Positions 1-6,608 of a stretch of 37,057 nt of DNA are shown here, piece by piece. The position numbers and the translations under genes were made by a program. Within the stretch, counting starts at the first letter, position 1; every line of letters starts with the position of its first letter. The DNA lies in assembly GCA_038327915.1 (NCBI GenBank), contig JBBQLO010000005.1, positions 1 through 37,057 on the forward strand, given 5' to 3'. Below the pieces are notes generated by a model. It saw nothing but the letters and a program-made list of their open reading frames with translations. It did no database searches and was not told the DNA's origin. Source of the stretch: CAIXDB01 sp038327915 (lineage in GTDB: Bacteria > Patescibacteriota > Minisyncoccia > Phycocordibacterales > DATDWN01).

Positions 1-249
1 TCTGCGGGCGGAAACCCCCGCCAAAAATCAGCCGAGGTTTTGCGAAATCCTTGTCCCCAGAAAATAGTTTTCGCAAAACCGAGTCCGAATTGCATTTGCC
101 CTCCGTCTGCCCGAATACTTGGAGGACAGAACCCCGAAAGAAAAACACCCTTTCCTTTTTCAAAAGAAATTTCACCCCCGCCACATCAGAAATGCCAGGA
201 GTGTTTTTCTTTCGGGGTTGTCGCCGTACTCGGCGAGCGGCGTGCGTAT
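1..249. repeat. hairpin-dense noncoding block
   Basis: I see no convincing gene here; the three overlapping short ORFs have low-complexity translations and no start signals. The block is full of inverted repeats: a 5-bp hairpin (7-11 with 18-22), a perfect 12-bp stem (36-47 with 69-80, arm GGTTTTGCGAAA), and a perfect 19-bp inverted repeat (130-148 with 201-219, arm starting AACCCCGAAAG) with a 52-nt loop. The density of perfect stems suggests structured RNA or palindromic repeats rather than protein coding. Confidence 0.6.
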
Positions 250-321
250 GCGTTCCCCGCACTTCTGCTTCAGCAGAAGCACCACGCTTCGCGTGGTGGC
301 GCTTTAGCGCGCGGGGAACGC
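250..321. repeat. perfect cloverleaf-type palindromic element
   Basis: An 11-bp outer stem (250-260 GCGTTCCCCGC with 311-321) encloses three perfect hairpins in a row: 262-269/272-279 (8 bp), 281-287/291-297 (7 bp) and 299-303/306-310 (5 bp). Only a few bases are unpaired. It lacks tRNA signatures such as a T-arm GGTTCGATTCC, so it is not a tRNA. It resembles a short palindromic repeat or a structured DNA/RNA element; function unknown. Confidence 0.6.
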
Positions 322-335
322 TAGTCATTACGATT

Positions 336-363
336 TTGAAAATAGGTTCTAGCTTGGTACAAT
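336..363 (+). promoter_or_regulatory. candidate promoter before hairpin block
   Basis: TTGAAA (336-341), a 16-nt spacer and TACAAT (358-363) fit a sigma70-type promoter. Transcription from it would start near 370, just before the hairpin at 374-411, and run through the structured region toward the gene at 674, or end early as a small RNA. Prediction from consensus match only. Confidence 0.45.
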
Positions 364-373
364 AAACGCACAA

Positions 374-411
374 GTCCAAAAAAATCTCCACTGCTGGAGA
401 TTTTTTCGGAC
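374..411. terminator. strong bidirectional terminator-like hairpin
   Basis: A perfect 12-bp stem (379-390 with 395-406) with a 4-nt loop (ctgc) has A-tract and T-tract flanks, extended by a GTCC/GGAC clamp (374-377 with 408-411). It has the form of a Rho-independent terminator on either strand. It lies directly after the candidate promoter at 336-363, so it could also act as an attenuator. Confidence 0.6.
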
Positions 412-463
412 ATGTGCGAGACGGAGCCATGTTTTGTCAGCAGACAAAACGGGCGAGTCTTGG

Positions 464-565
464 GACCGTAGAAATCTTCGAGCGACGGCGAGAAGATTAT
501 CTAGGTCACATGCATTTATGGTCATGGAAATTTCTGACCGCCGGCGAAGAAATTATCTGTGACCA
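464..565. repeat. two homologous structured hairpin modules
   Basis: Module A has an inner 7-bp stem 473-479/492-498 and an outer stem 464-467/504-507. Module B has an inner 7-bp stem 529-535/548-554 and an outer stem 519-524/560-565. Both inner loops are 12 nt and both inner stems are followed by TATCT. The stem sequences differ but pairing is kept, including an outer stem that reads GACC/GGTC in A and GGTC/GACC in B. This suggests a conserved folded RNA or palindromic repeat unit. A further perfect hairpin, GTTTTGTC/GACAAAAC, lies just upstream at 431-450. Confidence 0.55.
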
Positions 566-573
566 CATATTCT

Positions 574-600
574 AAAATCTCACATAACTCCAGATTTTTT
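574..600. terminator. terminator-like hairpin with T-tract
   Basis: AAAATCT (574-580) pairs with AGATTTT (592-598) across an 11-nt loop, followed by T residues. It is similar in design to the stronger hairpin at 374-411 and sits between the structured modules and the promoter of the gene at 674. Confidence 0.4.
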
Positions 601-661
601 TAATTAAAGAATGATTTTTTATAAATTCAGAGAGGAGATAGGAAATAATTATATATCCTGA

Positions 662-667
662 TATAGT
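662..667 (+). promoter_or_regulatory. -10 element of leaderless type
   Basis: TATAGT ends exactly 6 nt before the ATG at 674, so the transcript would start at or next to the start codon. I do not see a clear -35. The same 6-nt spacing recurs at eight other genes in the window. Confidence 0.45.
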
Positions 668-673
668 ATACAA

Positions 674-1573
674 ATGAAAATTGGCGTACTCCTTTATACA
701 TTCAGTCGTATTGATGATGCAAAAATAAATCTTGAAATCATTAGAAATGTTTGGAGTAAAAATGATTTATTAAAAGACATTAAAGTTGTTCACTCATATA
801 ATGGTAAGAAAGAATGGTGGCCAGAAAAATATCTAGAAGATGAACTTTTATATTTAGACAACCCTGGTCATTTTGCTGGTGCTGAACTTTTAATCAATGA
901 AGGTATAAAATGTTTTTCACAGAAATATTCAGAGGTTGATTATGTTATTGTCTTAGCCTCTGATACCTGGCTTGTTAAGCCAGAGTACACAGAAAGTGTT
1001 ATTAGAAAAATGCAAGATGAACAGAAGTATATGGCAACTTGTCCTTGGGGAACAACAGAAAAAGACAATATGTGGAAAATGGGAATGGCTATTGATTTTG
1101 CAATATTTGATTTAAAATGGTCTACAAAATTTAATTTGTTTCCAATAAGATATACAGAATTTAAAGAAAAATATTCTGAAGTTTTTGACTACAAAAATGA
1201 GATTATATATCCGGAAAGAGTTTTAGCTGTACGTTTTAAACAAGCAATAATAAAATCTACAAGTATGCCAAGTGATAACCTTGTCACAAAAGTAGCTACG
1301 GAACATATTTACAGAATGACCGAAAGAGAGCCTGTTCATGATGAAAAAGGATGGTTTGGTATAAAAAAAGGTAGAAAAATGTATTTTCCTAAGATTGGTT
1401 TGTTGACACATCACGAAGCTAAACCAAAAAAGGATATTTTAAAAAATTTAAAACTCACAATAGGTGATAATGCTAAAAAATTAATAACCTCAAGTGATTT
1501 GAGCTATTATAATAATGGTGTAGGAAAATTAAGATTTTTCAAAAGTGGTAAGGAAATTAATTATGGGGATTAG
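674..1573 (+). CDS. putative glycosyltransferase-like protein
   Basis: A 299-residue cytoplasmic protein with no signal peptide or membrane segment. The N-terminus (MKIGVLLYTFSR) looks like the first beta strand of a nucleotide-sugar binding fold. A hydrophobic strand followed by an acidic motif (YVIVLASDTW, about residues 91-100) resembles the metal-binding D-x-D region of GT-A glycosyltransferases. A GLLTHHEAK segment near residue 245 could be the C-terminal metal/His motif. I infer the family from this pattern; no specific subfamily is recognised. The gene is AT-rich relative to its neighbours, has no Shine-Dalgarno sequence, and has a -10-like TATAGT 6 nt before the ATG. It stands alone between a structured noncoding block and a small CxxC protein gene. 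Confidence 0.5.
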   Translation: MKIGVLLYTFSRIDDAKINLEIIRNVWSKNDLLKDIKVVHSYNGKKEWWPEKYLEDELLYLDNPGHFAGAELLINEGIKCFSQKYSEVDYVIVLASDTWLVKPEYTESVIRKMQDEQKYMATCPWGTTEKDNMWKMGMAIDFAIFDLKWSTKFNLFPIRYTEFKEKYSEVFDYKNEIIYPERVLAVRFKQAIIKSTSMPSDNLVTKVATEHIYRMTEREPVHDEKGWFGIKKGRKMYFPKIGLLTHHEAKPKKDILKNLKLTIGDNAKKLITSSDLSYYNNGVGKLRFFKSGKEINYGD

Positions 1574-1696
1574 TTTCTTATCCTCAATATATAAAATCTT
1601 TAAATACATTCCAACCATATAGGATTTATCACTTAATATGGTTATAATAACTTTTGCTTCGATACATGTGCCAACCAGAGATATGTTTTTAAATCT

Positions 1697-2068
1697 ATGC
1701 AAACAGATATCAACCAAAAAATCATATTCGTCTACAACGCAGATTCTGATTTTTTTTCCCAAATTAAGGACCTTGTGATAAAAATTACCACACCTGAGAA
1801 ATATACGTGCAACTTATGTGCGGTTACATATGGTCCACTCGAGATGAAAAATGAATGGAAGAACTTTCTCAAAACATTACCACAAGAAAAAGTCTTTATG
1901 CACAGAGATGAATTTCACTCGGCATACCTACATTTGTCAGAAATTCAATTACCAGTGATTTTGAGTGAAGAAAACAACATAATTAAAGTCGTTGTTTCGG
2001 CTGATGAGATCAACCGAGAAAAAACACTTTCTGGCCTTGAACATTTGGTCAGGAGTCGCTTAAAATAA
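1697..2068 (+). CDS. conserved hypothetical protein with CNLC motif
   Basis: A 123-residue soluble protein. It begins with a strand-forming IIFVYNADSDFF segment (about residues 9-20) and has a C-x-x-C motif (CNLC, about residues 38-41) followed by AVTYG and a Trp-containing helix (NEWKNFL). I recognise this as a widespread small family with the pattern YNADSG...P-C-x-L-C-x-LT-x-G and no assigned function. The CxxC could bind metal or be redox active, but nothing shows which. A TATAAT at 1643-1648 is the most likely -10, giving a leader of about 40 nt. It converges with the pilin genes, leaving only 26 nt between the stop codons. Confidence 0.7.
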   Translation: MQTDINQKIIFVYNADSDFFSQIKDLVIKITTPEKYTCNLCAVTYGPLEMKNEWKNFLKTLPQEKVFMHRDEFHSAYLHLSEIQLPVILSEENNIIKVVVSADEINREKTLSGLEHLVRSRLK

Positions 2069-2094
2069 GGATATTCACGTTTATATCAGAGGTA

Positions 2095-2547
2095 TTAGAA
2101 GTTGCAGACTGCTGGAGAACCCCACCAGCCATTTAAGCTCATGTTGTTGGCTACGCCTGTTTTACACCAGCTACCCGTCACAGCTGTATAAACATATAAT
2201 CCATACTGGTCTGTACCCCCACTATTACCAACACCATAGTAATGATCTCCGTCTGCGATTAAATTTGCCGGAATACTGGGTATGTATGTCGGTACAAGAG
2301 CGGCTACTAATGTTGGGTCGGTGAGCAGAACATCGCCGTTTCCGACCGGAGATTGGGGATAGGTACCATATGTACTGTAATACAGAGCCAGCGCATTTTC
2401 AACAGCTTTTATTTCAGTTATTCGTGCAACGTCTTTAGCTTTTGTTCTGGCGGTATTCAATGACGCGAGCACAATTGAAGAAAGTAGACCAATAATGGCA
2501 ATGACCACGAGAAGTTCGATGAGTGTAAAACCACGAGAAGATTTCAT
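2095..2547 (-). CDS. type IV pilin-like prepilin (N-methylation motif)
   Basis: A 150-residue prepilin. The leader MKSSRG ends in the Gly cleaved by prepilin peptidase, followed by the classic hydrophobic helix FTLIELLVVIAIIGLLSSI with Glu at mature position +5, the residue used in pilus assembly. The rest is a short alpha/beta head with Tyr/Gly-rich loops (YYSTYGTYPQSP), as in GspG/PilE-type minor or major pilins, and two Cys near the C-terminus (WCKT, VCNF) that could form a disulfide. The start codon overlaps the stop of the upstream gene (ATGA at 2544-2547), so the two are translationally coupled. Expected role: subunit of a type IV pilus or a competence/secretion pseudopilus on the cell surface. 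Confidence 0.9.
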   Translation of the reverse strand: MKSSRGFTLIELLVVIAIIGLLSSIVLASLNTARTKAKDVARITEIKAVENALALYYSTYGTYPQSPVGNGDVLLTDPTLVAALVPTYIPSIPANLIADGDHYYGVGNSGGTDQYGLYVYTAVTGSWCKTGVANNMSLNGWWGSPAVCNF

Positions 2548-2795
2548 AATTGTTTTGAATATGTGCCGTTAATTGATGGCACCGGATTTTTTGGAGATCC
2601 AGTCCCGTTGTATTTGAAAAATAAAATACCAGCCATACCTAATAAAACTATACAAACCACTATGAGCACTGCATTCACGTATTTTTCAGGTATACCCACC
2701 TTTTCAACAAAACGGAACATGGTTGATTTTTGTTCAACATATGTCTGTTTTTTATATAAACCAATATTTTGTTCATCAAATTCTACGTGTGACAT
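2544..2795 (-). CDS. small membrane protein coupled to pilin
   Basis: An 83-residue protein with a polar N-terminus (about 1-38), one membrane segment (about 39-63, YVNAVLIVVCIVLLGMAGILF) and a short Gly/Pro-rich tail. No family name is recognised. Its TGA stop overlaps the pilin ATG, so co-translation with the pilin is nearly certain and suggests a role in pilus assembly or anchoring. This TGA stop is also evidence that TGA is a normal stop codon here. Confidence 0.7.
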   Translation of the reverse strand: MSHVEFDEQNIGLYKKQTYVEQKSTMFRFVEKVGIPEKYVNAVLIVVCIVLLGMAGILFFKYNGTGSPKNPVPSINGTYSKQL

Positions 2796-2828
2796 AATAA
2801 TAAGTTTGGTTGTTTTTTTGACCCTACT

Positions 2829-3182
2829 TTATAACGGTAAATCAAGTCCAAAAAATCCAGGTCCGGTAAAGAGGAGGGAAATCAAAACAATTGCAGAGAG
2901 AGTGTGAAGTAAAACAGCATCTCGTGTCAGTGGTGCGACTTTTTTGTTTGCCCAATCGTCAAAACCTATTATAAAAAAACCAAAAAGAGCCGCTATTTGT
3001 GTGTATAGTCCAATGAATAGAAAAATGCCAGAAACAATATAAATAACAGACATCCATTTGTATGGTTTTTTAAAACGTTGTAGGCCTGTAAATACGAGAA
3101 AAGCCCCAACAGCTAGACGTAAAATGCATGGAGCAATAAAGCTATATGTGAGTAGATTTGGAAATACAGAGAGAGGATGCAT
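2829..3182 (-). CDS. DoxX-like membrane protein
   Basis: With the ATG at 3182 this is a 117-residue, four-helix membrane protein. It begins MHPLSVFPNLLTYSFIAPCILRLAVG and ends with the TGPGFFGLD signature usual in DoxX/DUF1634-like proteins. An in-frame start 63 nt upstream is less likely: a promoter (TTGCTC at 3212-3217, 17-nt spacer, TATACT at 3189-3194) lies exactly 6 nt before the ATG at 3182 and inside the longer version. DoxX proteins are poorly characterised membrane proteins linked to thiosulfate/redox processes; the role here is unknown. It lies 33 nt upstream of the pilin pair and may share their transcript. A second DoxX/DUF417-type gene is at 26744. Confidence 0.75.
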   Translation of the reverse strand: MHPLSVFPNLLTYSFIAPCILRLAVGAFLVFTGLQRFKKPYKWMSVIYIVSGIFLFIGLYTQIAALFGFFIIGFDDWANKKVAPLTRDAVLLHTLSAIVLISLLFTGPGFFGLDLPL

Positions 3183-3188
3183 GCGTAT

Positions 3189-3217
3189 AGTATATGATAT
3201 TTGTATTTTTAGAGCAA
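3189..3217 (-). promoter_or_regulatory. leaderless promoter of DoxX-like gene
   Basis: On the minus strand: TTGCTC (3212-3217), 17 nt, TATACT (3189-3194), 6 nt, then ATG at 3182. Spacing is ideal for sigma70, and transcription would start at the initiation codon. Confidence 0.65.
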
Positions 3218-3273
3218 TAAAAAAGAATAATCTCTGGCTACCCATACATACACATGGTGTCTGTAGGTTGTGC

Positions 3274-3279
3274 TAGAGT
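3274..3279 (+). promoter_or_regulatory. -10 element of leaderless type (trmH-like gene)
   Basis: TAGAGT ends 6 nt before the ATG at 3286. No good -35 is visible. It is accepted mainly because of the shared spacing with stronger examples. Confidence 0.4.
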
Positions 3280-3285
3280 GTGTGT

Positions 3286-3759
3286 ATGAAAAAAGAGGTT
3301 ACCATTCTCCTTCACAACATTCGTAGTGCTCATAATGTTGGGTCTATTTTTCGTACGGCTGATGCGGTGGGAGTGACAAAAATATATCTTTCGGGATACA
3401 CACCCACTCCACTGGACAGATTTGGTTGTGCTCGTAAAGACTTAGCAAAAGTGGCGCTTGGAGCAGAAAAAAGTATTTCATGGGAACAAATTATCGATCC
3501 GAAAAAACTTATAAAAAAATTAAAGAAAGATAATTTTCAGGTAGTAGCTTTTGAACAGTCAGTTCGGGCCATGGATTACAAAAAAGTAAAAATTTCTCAA
3601 TCAGTTCTGGTGCTGGTGGGAAGCGAAGTGGGGGGTATTGAGCAAGAGTTTTTGTCTCTCTGTGATATTGTGGCGGAGATTCCTATGAAAGGGATAAAAG
3701 AGTCACTCAATGTTTCTGTTGCTTTTGGTATTGCTCTTTTTCGAATGTTGGGAGTGTAA
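3286..3759 (+). CDS. TrmH/SpoU-family RNA 2'-O-methyltransferase
   Basis: A 157-residue SPOUT methyltransferase that transfers a methyl group from SAM to a ribose 2'-OH of tRNA or rRNA. All three SpoU motifs are visible: motif 1 HNIRSAHNVGSIFRTADA near the N-terminus with the catalytic Arg, motif 2 VLVGSEVGGI, and motif 3 IPMKGIKESLNVSVAFGIALF, which together form the SAM-binding knot. It lacks the N-terminal RNA-binding extension of RlmB and is close to a minimal SPOUT domain; the exact target cannot be told from sequence. A GTG two codons upstream is also possible, but the -10 hexamer placed 6 nt before the ATG favours 3286. It converges with the surface protein gene on the other strand. 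Confidence 0.88.
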   Translation: MKKEVTILLHNIRSAHNVGSIFRTADAVGVTKIYLSGYTPTPLDRFGCARKDLAKVALGAEKSISWEQIIDPKKLIKKLKKDNFQVVAFEQSVRAMDYKKVKISQSVLVLVGSEVGGIEQEFLSLCDIVAEIPMKGIKESLNVSVAFGIALFRMLGV

Positions 3760-3766
3760 TTCAAAT

Positions 3767-4687
3767 TTAGTATTTTAATTCAGCTACTATTTTTCCAGCG
3801 CCGTCATAAAGAATGATGTCTTCTCTTTCACTTTTCCACAGCGTGCTACTACGTTTCAAATAGACTCGCCATTCTTTAGTGTAGAAATTTGCGTCATTTT
3901 TATGAGTATTTATACATGATGTATAATTTATTTTTGAATAAATAAAATTAGTGCATTCGTAGCTCCAGTTGGCCGGTAGATTTGCTGTTTGAATCTGGCA
4001 AGAAGACATCGAGTTGATGTAATCAAAGCATGCATCGTTAATAACTTGATTGGCGGGAATACTCGAAAGATTTTCATTGCGTGGAGCAGGGCAGTTGGTC
4101 GAGAGATACGGGGTGAAATTTTGAAATTGTGATAAGTAACCCGAACATATATTCACTTTAAAACTTGAGCCGTTTGGTGAGAGACCCGTATCAAGATATA
4201 TAGTGTCGCCAGGGGAGAGTGCCACTGTACTTTCGCTATTTTTTGAATTAGCGAAAAAGAGTGTGGACGCATTAGGAATATTTACAATAACACCGCTTTT
4301 TTTACTTGCCAATGTAAAACCAAGAAGGGGTATGGTGGTGGTAGATTGTTCGTTTTCATGTAAAACAATATATTCTTCCGAAACTGTTTGTGAACGAGAG
4401 ACATATTGAATTAAAATTTGTCCGTAATATTTTGAATGAGATTGGTTTTCTTTTCTGACTTCTTCCGCAACGTCCATTTGTTGTTTGAGAGTATCAACTT
4501 GCGTTTGTGCTGTTTGGATTTGTCCAGCAATACTGGTGTCTGTACTTTTTTGTTCTGTGTAGCTGTTTGATGATTGTGTTGCAGTGGTTGTGATGGTCGG
4601 GTGGATAGCGTTTTTTGCCCCACCAATGAGTCCAACTGCGATGATGCCAAGAATCACTATAATACCTATCCATTCATCTTTTTTCAT
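3767..4687 (-). CDS. membrane-anchored lamin-tail-like surface protein
   Basis: A 306-residue protein. The N-terminal anchor is about residues 5-24 (EWIGIIVILGIIAVGLIGG), followed by a Thr/Ser-rich stretch and a predicted coiled coil (about 50-85, QTAQTQVDTLKQQMDVAEEVRKE). A large extracytoplasmic beta-rich part follows, with six or more Cys. Phrases such as SPGDTIYLDTGLSPNGSSFKV and the C-terminal EDIILYDGAGKIVAELKY resemble the lamin-tail (LTD) immunoglobulin-like domain often exported in CPR bacteria. The paired Cys fit an oxidising exterior. Function is probably structural or adhesive; that is inference. A TATAAT at 4707-4712 overlaps the end of fpg and may start its transcript 8-10 nt before the ATG. 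Confidence 0.6.
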   Translation of the reverse strand: MKKDEWIGIIVILGIIAVGLIGGAKNAIHPTITTTATQSSNSYTEQKSTDTSIAGQIQTAQTQVDTLKQQMDVAEEVRKENQSHSKYYGQILIQYVSRSQTVSEEYIVLHENEQSTTTIPLLGFTLASKKSGVIVNIPNASTLFFANSKNSESTVALSPGDTIYLDTGLSPNGSSFKVNICSGYLSQFQNFTPYLSTNCPAPRNENLSSIPANQVINDACFDYINSMSSCQIQTANLPANWSYECTNFIYSKINYTSCINTHKNDANFYTKEWRVYLKRSSTLWKSEREDIILYDGAGKIVAELKY

Positions 4688-4707
4688 ATTGTTATGTTAT
4701 CTGACTA

Positions 4708-5610
4708 TTATACCTGATGTATGTTACAAAAATGAGCACTCCTACTCCCAATTACCTTCCGTGTAGTTATTCCAGAACAACCAGTCTTTAAACATTTTTT
4801 TCCAGTTCGACGATATGCTTTGTGAGAATTTTGAAAACCTCCACGTTCCCCATGTATGTTGCGATAGTCAGACATAGAGTCACCCCCAAGATTGATTCCC
4901 GCGACAAGAATTTTCTTCATCGCAGCCCAGATTTTTTTCCTTTCAGATGCTGTGAGTGAGGACACTCTGCGTTCGGGATGTACGCTTGACGCCCAGAGTA
5001 TCTCATCTGAATAAATATTACCAACGCCAGCAATAACCGATTGGTCCATAAGGACGCTTTTTATTTTTCCACTTTTTTTCGTATTTAGTTTAGATGTAAA
5101 TGTTGGAAAGGGGAGATCGTCGAGTGGTTCTGGTCCGAGACCAGCAAGATCAACAACATCTGCACGTTTGGAAGTTTCAAAAAGAATCACTTTGGCGAAT
5201 TTTCGCATGTCAGAAAAAGCGAGATGTTTGCCGTTTGAAAGAGTAAAAATAAGGTGGATAAATTGGTTAAATGAATCGGAAAGAAGTTTCTCTTCACTTT
5301 TCCACACGCCCGTAGGACTCAATGTGTATTTTCCATACAACAGATGTCCGGTCATTTTCATGTGAATGAGAATAGTTTTATTGCCGGAGAGGTGTATCAA
5401 GACATTTTTCCCGCGACGTTCGGCATTGTTAAATTTTGTTCCGACGACCTCTCGTTTAAATTTTTCAAAATACTTTTTGTTTTTTATGGTATCCGTACGC
5501 TTGTTTGCTGTACGAATGTAGTAATCCGTCCAGACATCAGTAATAGAAAGCCCAACAAGAACTTCATTAAGACCGGTGACGGTGGTGGTGACTTCAGGAA
5601 GTTCAGGCAT
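4708..5610 (-). CDS. mutM: formamidopyrimidine-DNA glycosylase (Fpg/MutM)
   Basis: A 300-residue base-excision repair enzyme that removes oxidised purines such as 8-oxoguanine and nicks the abasic site. The N-terminal PELPEV supplies the catalytic Pro and Glu. The conserved GKNVLIHLSG...ILIHMKMTGHL block follows, then the helix-two-turn-helix (SVIAGVGNIYSDEILW) and a C-terminal zinc finger. The zinc finger is unusual: its ligands look like C-x4-C (CLKTGC) and C-x2-H (CNIH) instead of four Cys in C-x2-C pairs, while the Arg that probes the lesion remains (GSRSAHFC). It lies 23 nt downstream of ruvA and is probably co-transcribed with it as a DNA repair unit. Confidence 0.93.
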   Translation of the reverse strand: MPELPEVTTTVTGLNEVLVGLSITDVWTDYYIRTANKRTDTIKNKKYFEKFKREVVGTKFNNAERRGKNVLIHLSGNKTILIHMKMTGHLLYGKYTLSPTGVWKSEEKLLSDSFNQFIHLIFTLSNGKHLAFSDMRKFAKVILFETSKRADVVDLAGLGPEPLDDLPFPTFTSKLNTKKSGKIKSVLMDQSVIAGVGNIYSDEILWASSVHPERRVSSLTASERKKIWAAMKKILVAGINLGGDSMSDYRNIHGERGGFQNSHKAYRRTGKKCLKTGCSGITTRKVIGSRSAHFCNIHQV

Positions 5611-5633
5611 GTTACTTTGGTTTTATTAGCAAA

Positions 5634-6215
5634 TTACTTGTTTAAATTTTTCAAGGCCGCACGTATTTTTTCTTCTGTGTTTCCTCCTTCCGACTTTTTT
5701 AGAGCCTCTCGTGCGTCGCGTTCAGAATAGCCGAGTGTTTGGAGAGCCAGGAGTGCATCAACATCTGCCGACATGCTCGAAGATTCGTCTTCTTCGCTTC
5801 CTATGCCGAGAGATGTAATTTTGTCTTTTAATTCAAGGACTATTTTCTCCGCCACTTTTTTTCCAATACCAGAGACTTTCGTCAAGTGGCTTATATCGCC
5901 TGTGCCGATGGCTTGTCGAAGGGTACCCAGAGTGGCTACGTTGAGAATCCCCATTGCCGATTTTGGCCCGATACCGGAGACAGTGAGGAGAAGTTCAAAA
6001 AAATTCAACTCTTTGCGATTTTGAAAACCATACAGATCGAGGGCATTTTCGCGTACCGCAAGGTATGTCCAAAAACTAATTTTTGGTTTTTCCTCTTTTG
6101 GCATTTCTGGTAGGAGGGCTGTGTTGGTGTGTATTTTATAGCCTACTCCAGAGACATCGAGAATAACAGACTTAAGGTCTGTGGAGAGAAGAGTGCCTGT
6201 TAAGTGTCCTATCAT
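5634..6215 (-). CDS. ruvA: Holliday junction DNA helicase subunit RuvA
   Basis: 193 residues from the ATG at 6215. An OB-fold domain I starts MIGHLTGTLLS (about 1-65). Domain II has two helix-hairpin-helix motifs (VSGIGPKSA and VSGIGKKVAEKI). A C-terminal three-helix domain III (DALLALQTLGYSERDAREALKK, about 150-193) contacts RuvB. It binds four-way junctions and loads RuvB for branch migration. No ruvB or ruvC is nearby. An in-frame start six codons upstream (6233) is possible, but TACAAT at 6222-6227 ends 6 nt before the 6215 ATG and MIGHLTG is the usual RuvA N-terminus. It is followed by mutM and diverges from rpsT. Confidence 0.93.
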   Translation of the reverse strand: MIGHLTGTLLSTDLKSVILDVSGVGYKIHTNTALLPEMPKEEKPKISFWTYLAVRENALDLYGFQNRKELNFFELLLTVSGIGPKSAMGILNVATLGTLRQAIGTGDISHLTKVSGIGKKVAEKIVLELKDKITSLGIGSEEDESSSMSADVDALLALQTLGYSERDAREALKKSEGGNTEEKIRAALKNLNK

Positions 6216-6221
6216 GTTTGC

Positions 6222-6227
6222 ATTGTA
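6222..6227 (-). promoter_or_regulatory. -10 element of leaderless type (ruvA)
   Basis: On the minus strand TACAAT ends exactly 6 nt before the ATG at 6215. The best -35 at 17-nt spacing is the weak TGGCTT (6245-6250). It lies back to back with the rpsT promoter. Confidence 0.5.
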
Positions 6228-6282
6228 CCGCATTCACGTCACCCAAGCCAGAATGAATGAAGCGCCAGCAAAAAACTACGAG

Positions 6283-6311
6283 TTGATTTATTTTAGTAAG
6301 TACGCTACTAT
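6283..6311 (+). promoter_or_regulatory. leaderless promoter of rpsT
   Basis: TTGATT (6283-6288), 17-nt spacer, TACTAT (6306-6311), then 6 nt (cttcct) and the ATG at 6318. A start 7 nt after the -10 falls on the A of the ATG, so the S20 mRNA should have no 5' leader. Confidence 0.65.
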
Positions 6312-6317
6312 CTTCCT

Positions 6318-6581
6318 ATGCCAATCACAACATCAGCTAAAAAAGCTCTCCGAGGATCAAAGCGCAAGCGCGCCTTCAATTTGCGTAAAAAAGACATTCT
6401 TGGACAAGCCATTAAAAAAGTGAAAAAACTTGTTGGTGAAAAAAAACTTGCAGAAGCTGCAGAATTTTTCCCGCGAGTTCAAAAAATAATCGACAAGTCA
6501 GTTAAAACAGGTTTACTTAAAATAAACACCGCTTCACGTAAAAAAGCCCGTTTGTCTCGAATGATGACTAAAAATAAGTAG
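6318..6581 (+). CDS. rpsT: 30S ribosomal protein S20
   Basis: An 87-residue, strongly basic helical protein with the typical S20 layout: N-terminal SAKKALRGSKRKRAFNLRKK, a central LVGEKKLAEAAEFFPRVQKIIDKSVKTGLL helix pair, and the INTASRKKARLSRMM C-terminal helix. It binds 16S rRNA early in 30S assembly. In well-studied bacteria its synthesis is regulated at translation through the mRNA leader; here the promoter spacing suggests there is no leader, so that mode would not be available. It is followed after 27 nt by the aquaporin-like gene on the same strand. Confidence 0.95.
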   Translation: MPITTSAKKALRGSKRKRAFNLRKKDILGQAIKKVKKLVGEKKLAEAAEFFPRVQKIIDKSVKTGLLKINTASRKKARLSRMMTKNK

Positions 6582-6608
6582 AAGGGGATAAGTAGTAAAA
6601 ACGCTCAC

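Noticed and set aside
250..321. tRNA gene
   Set aside because: Cloverleaf shape only; arm lengths, T-loop and anticodon loop do not fit a tRNA.
1..365. Overlapping ORFs of 62-104 codons at the left end
   Set aside because: They cross the perfect cloverleaf and the 19-bp inverted repeat; translations are low-complexity and unlike proteins.
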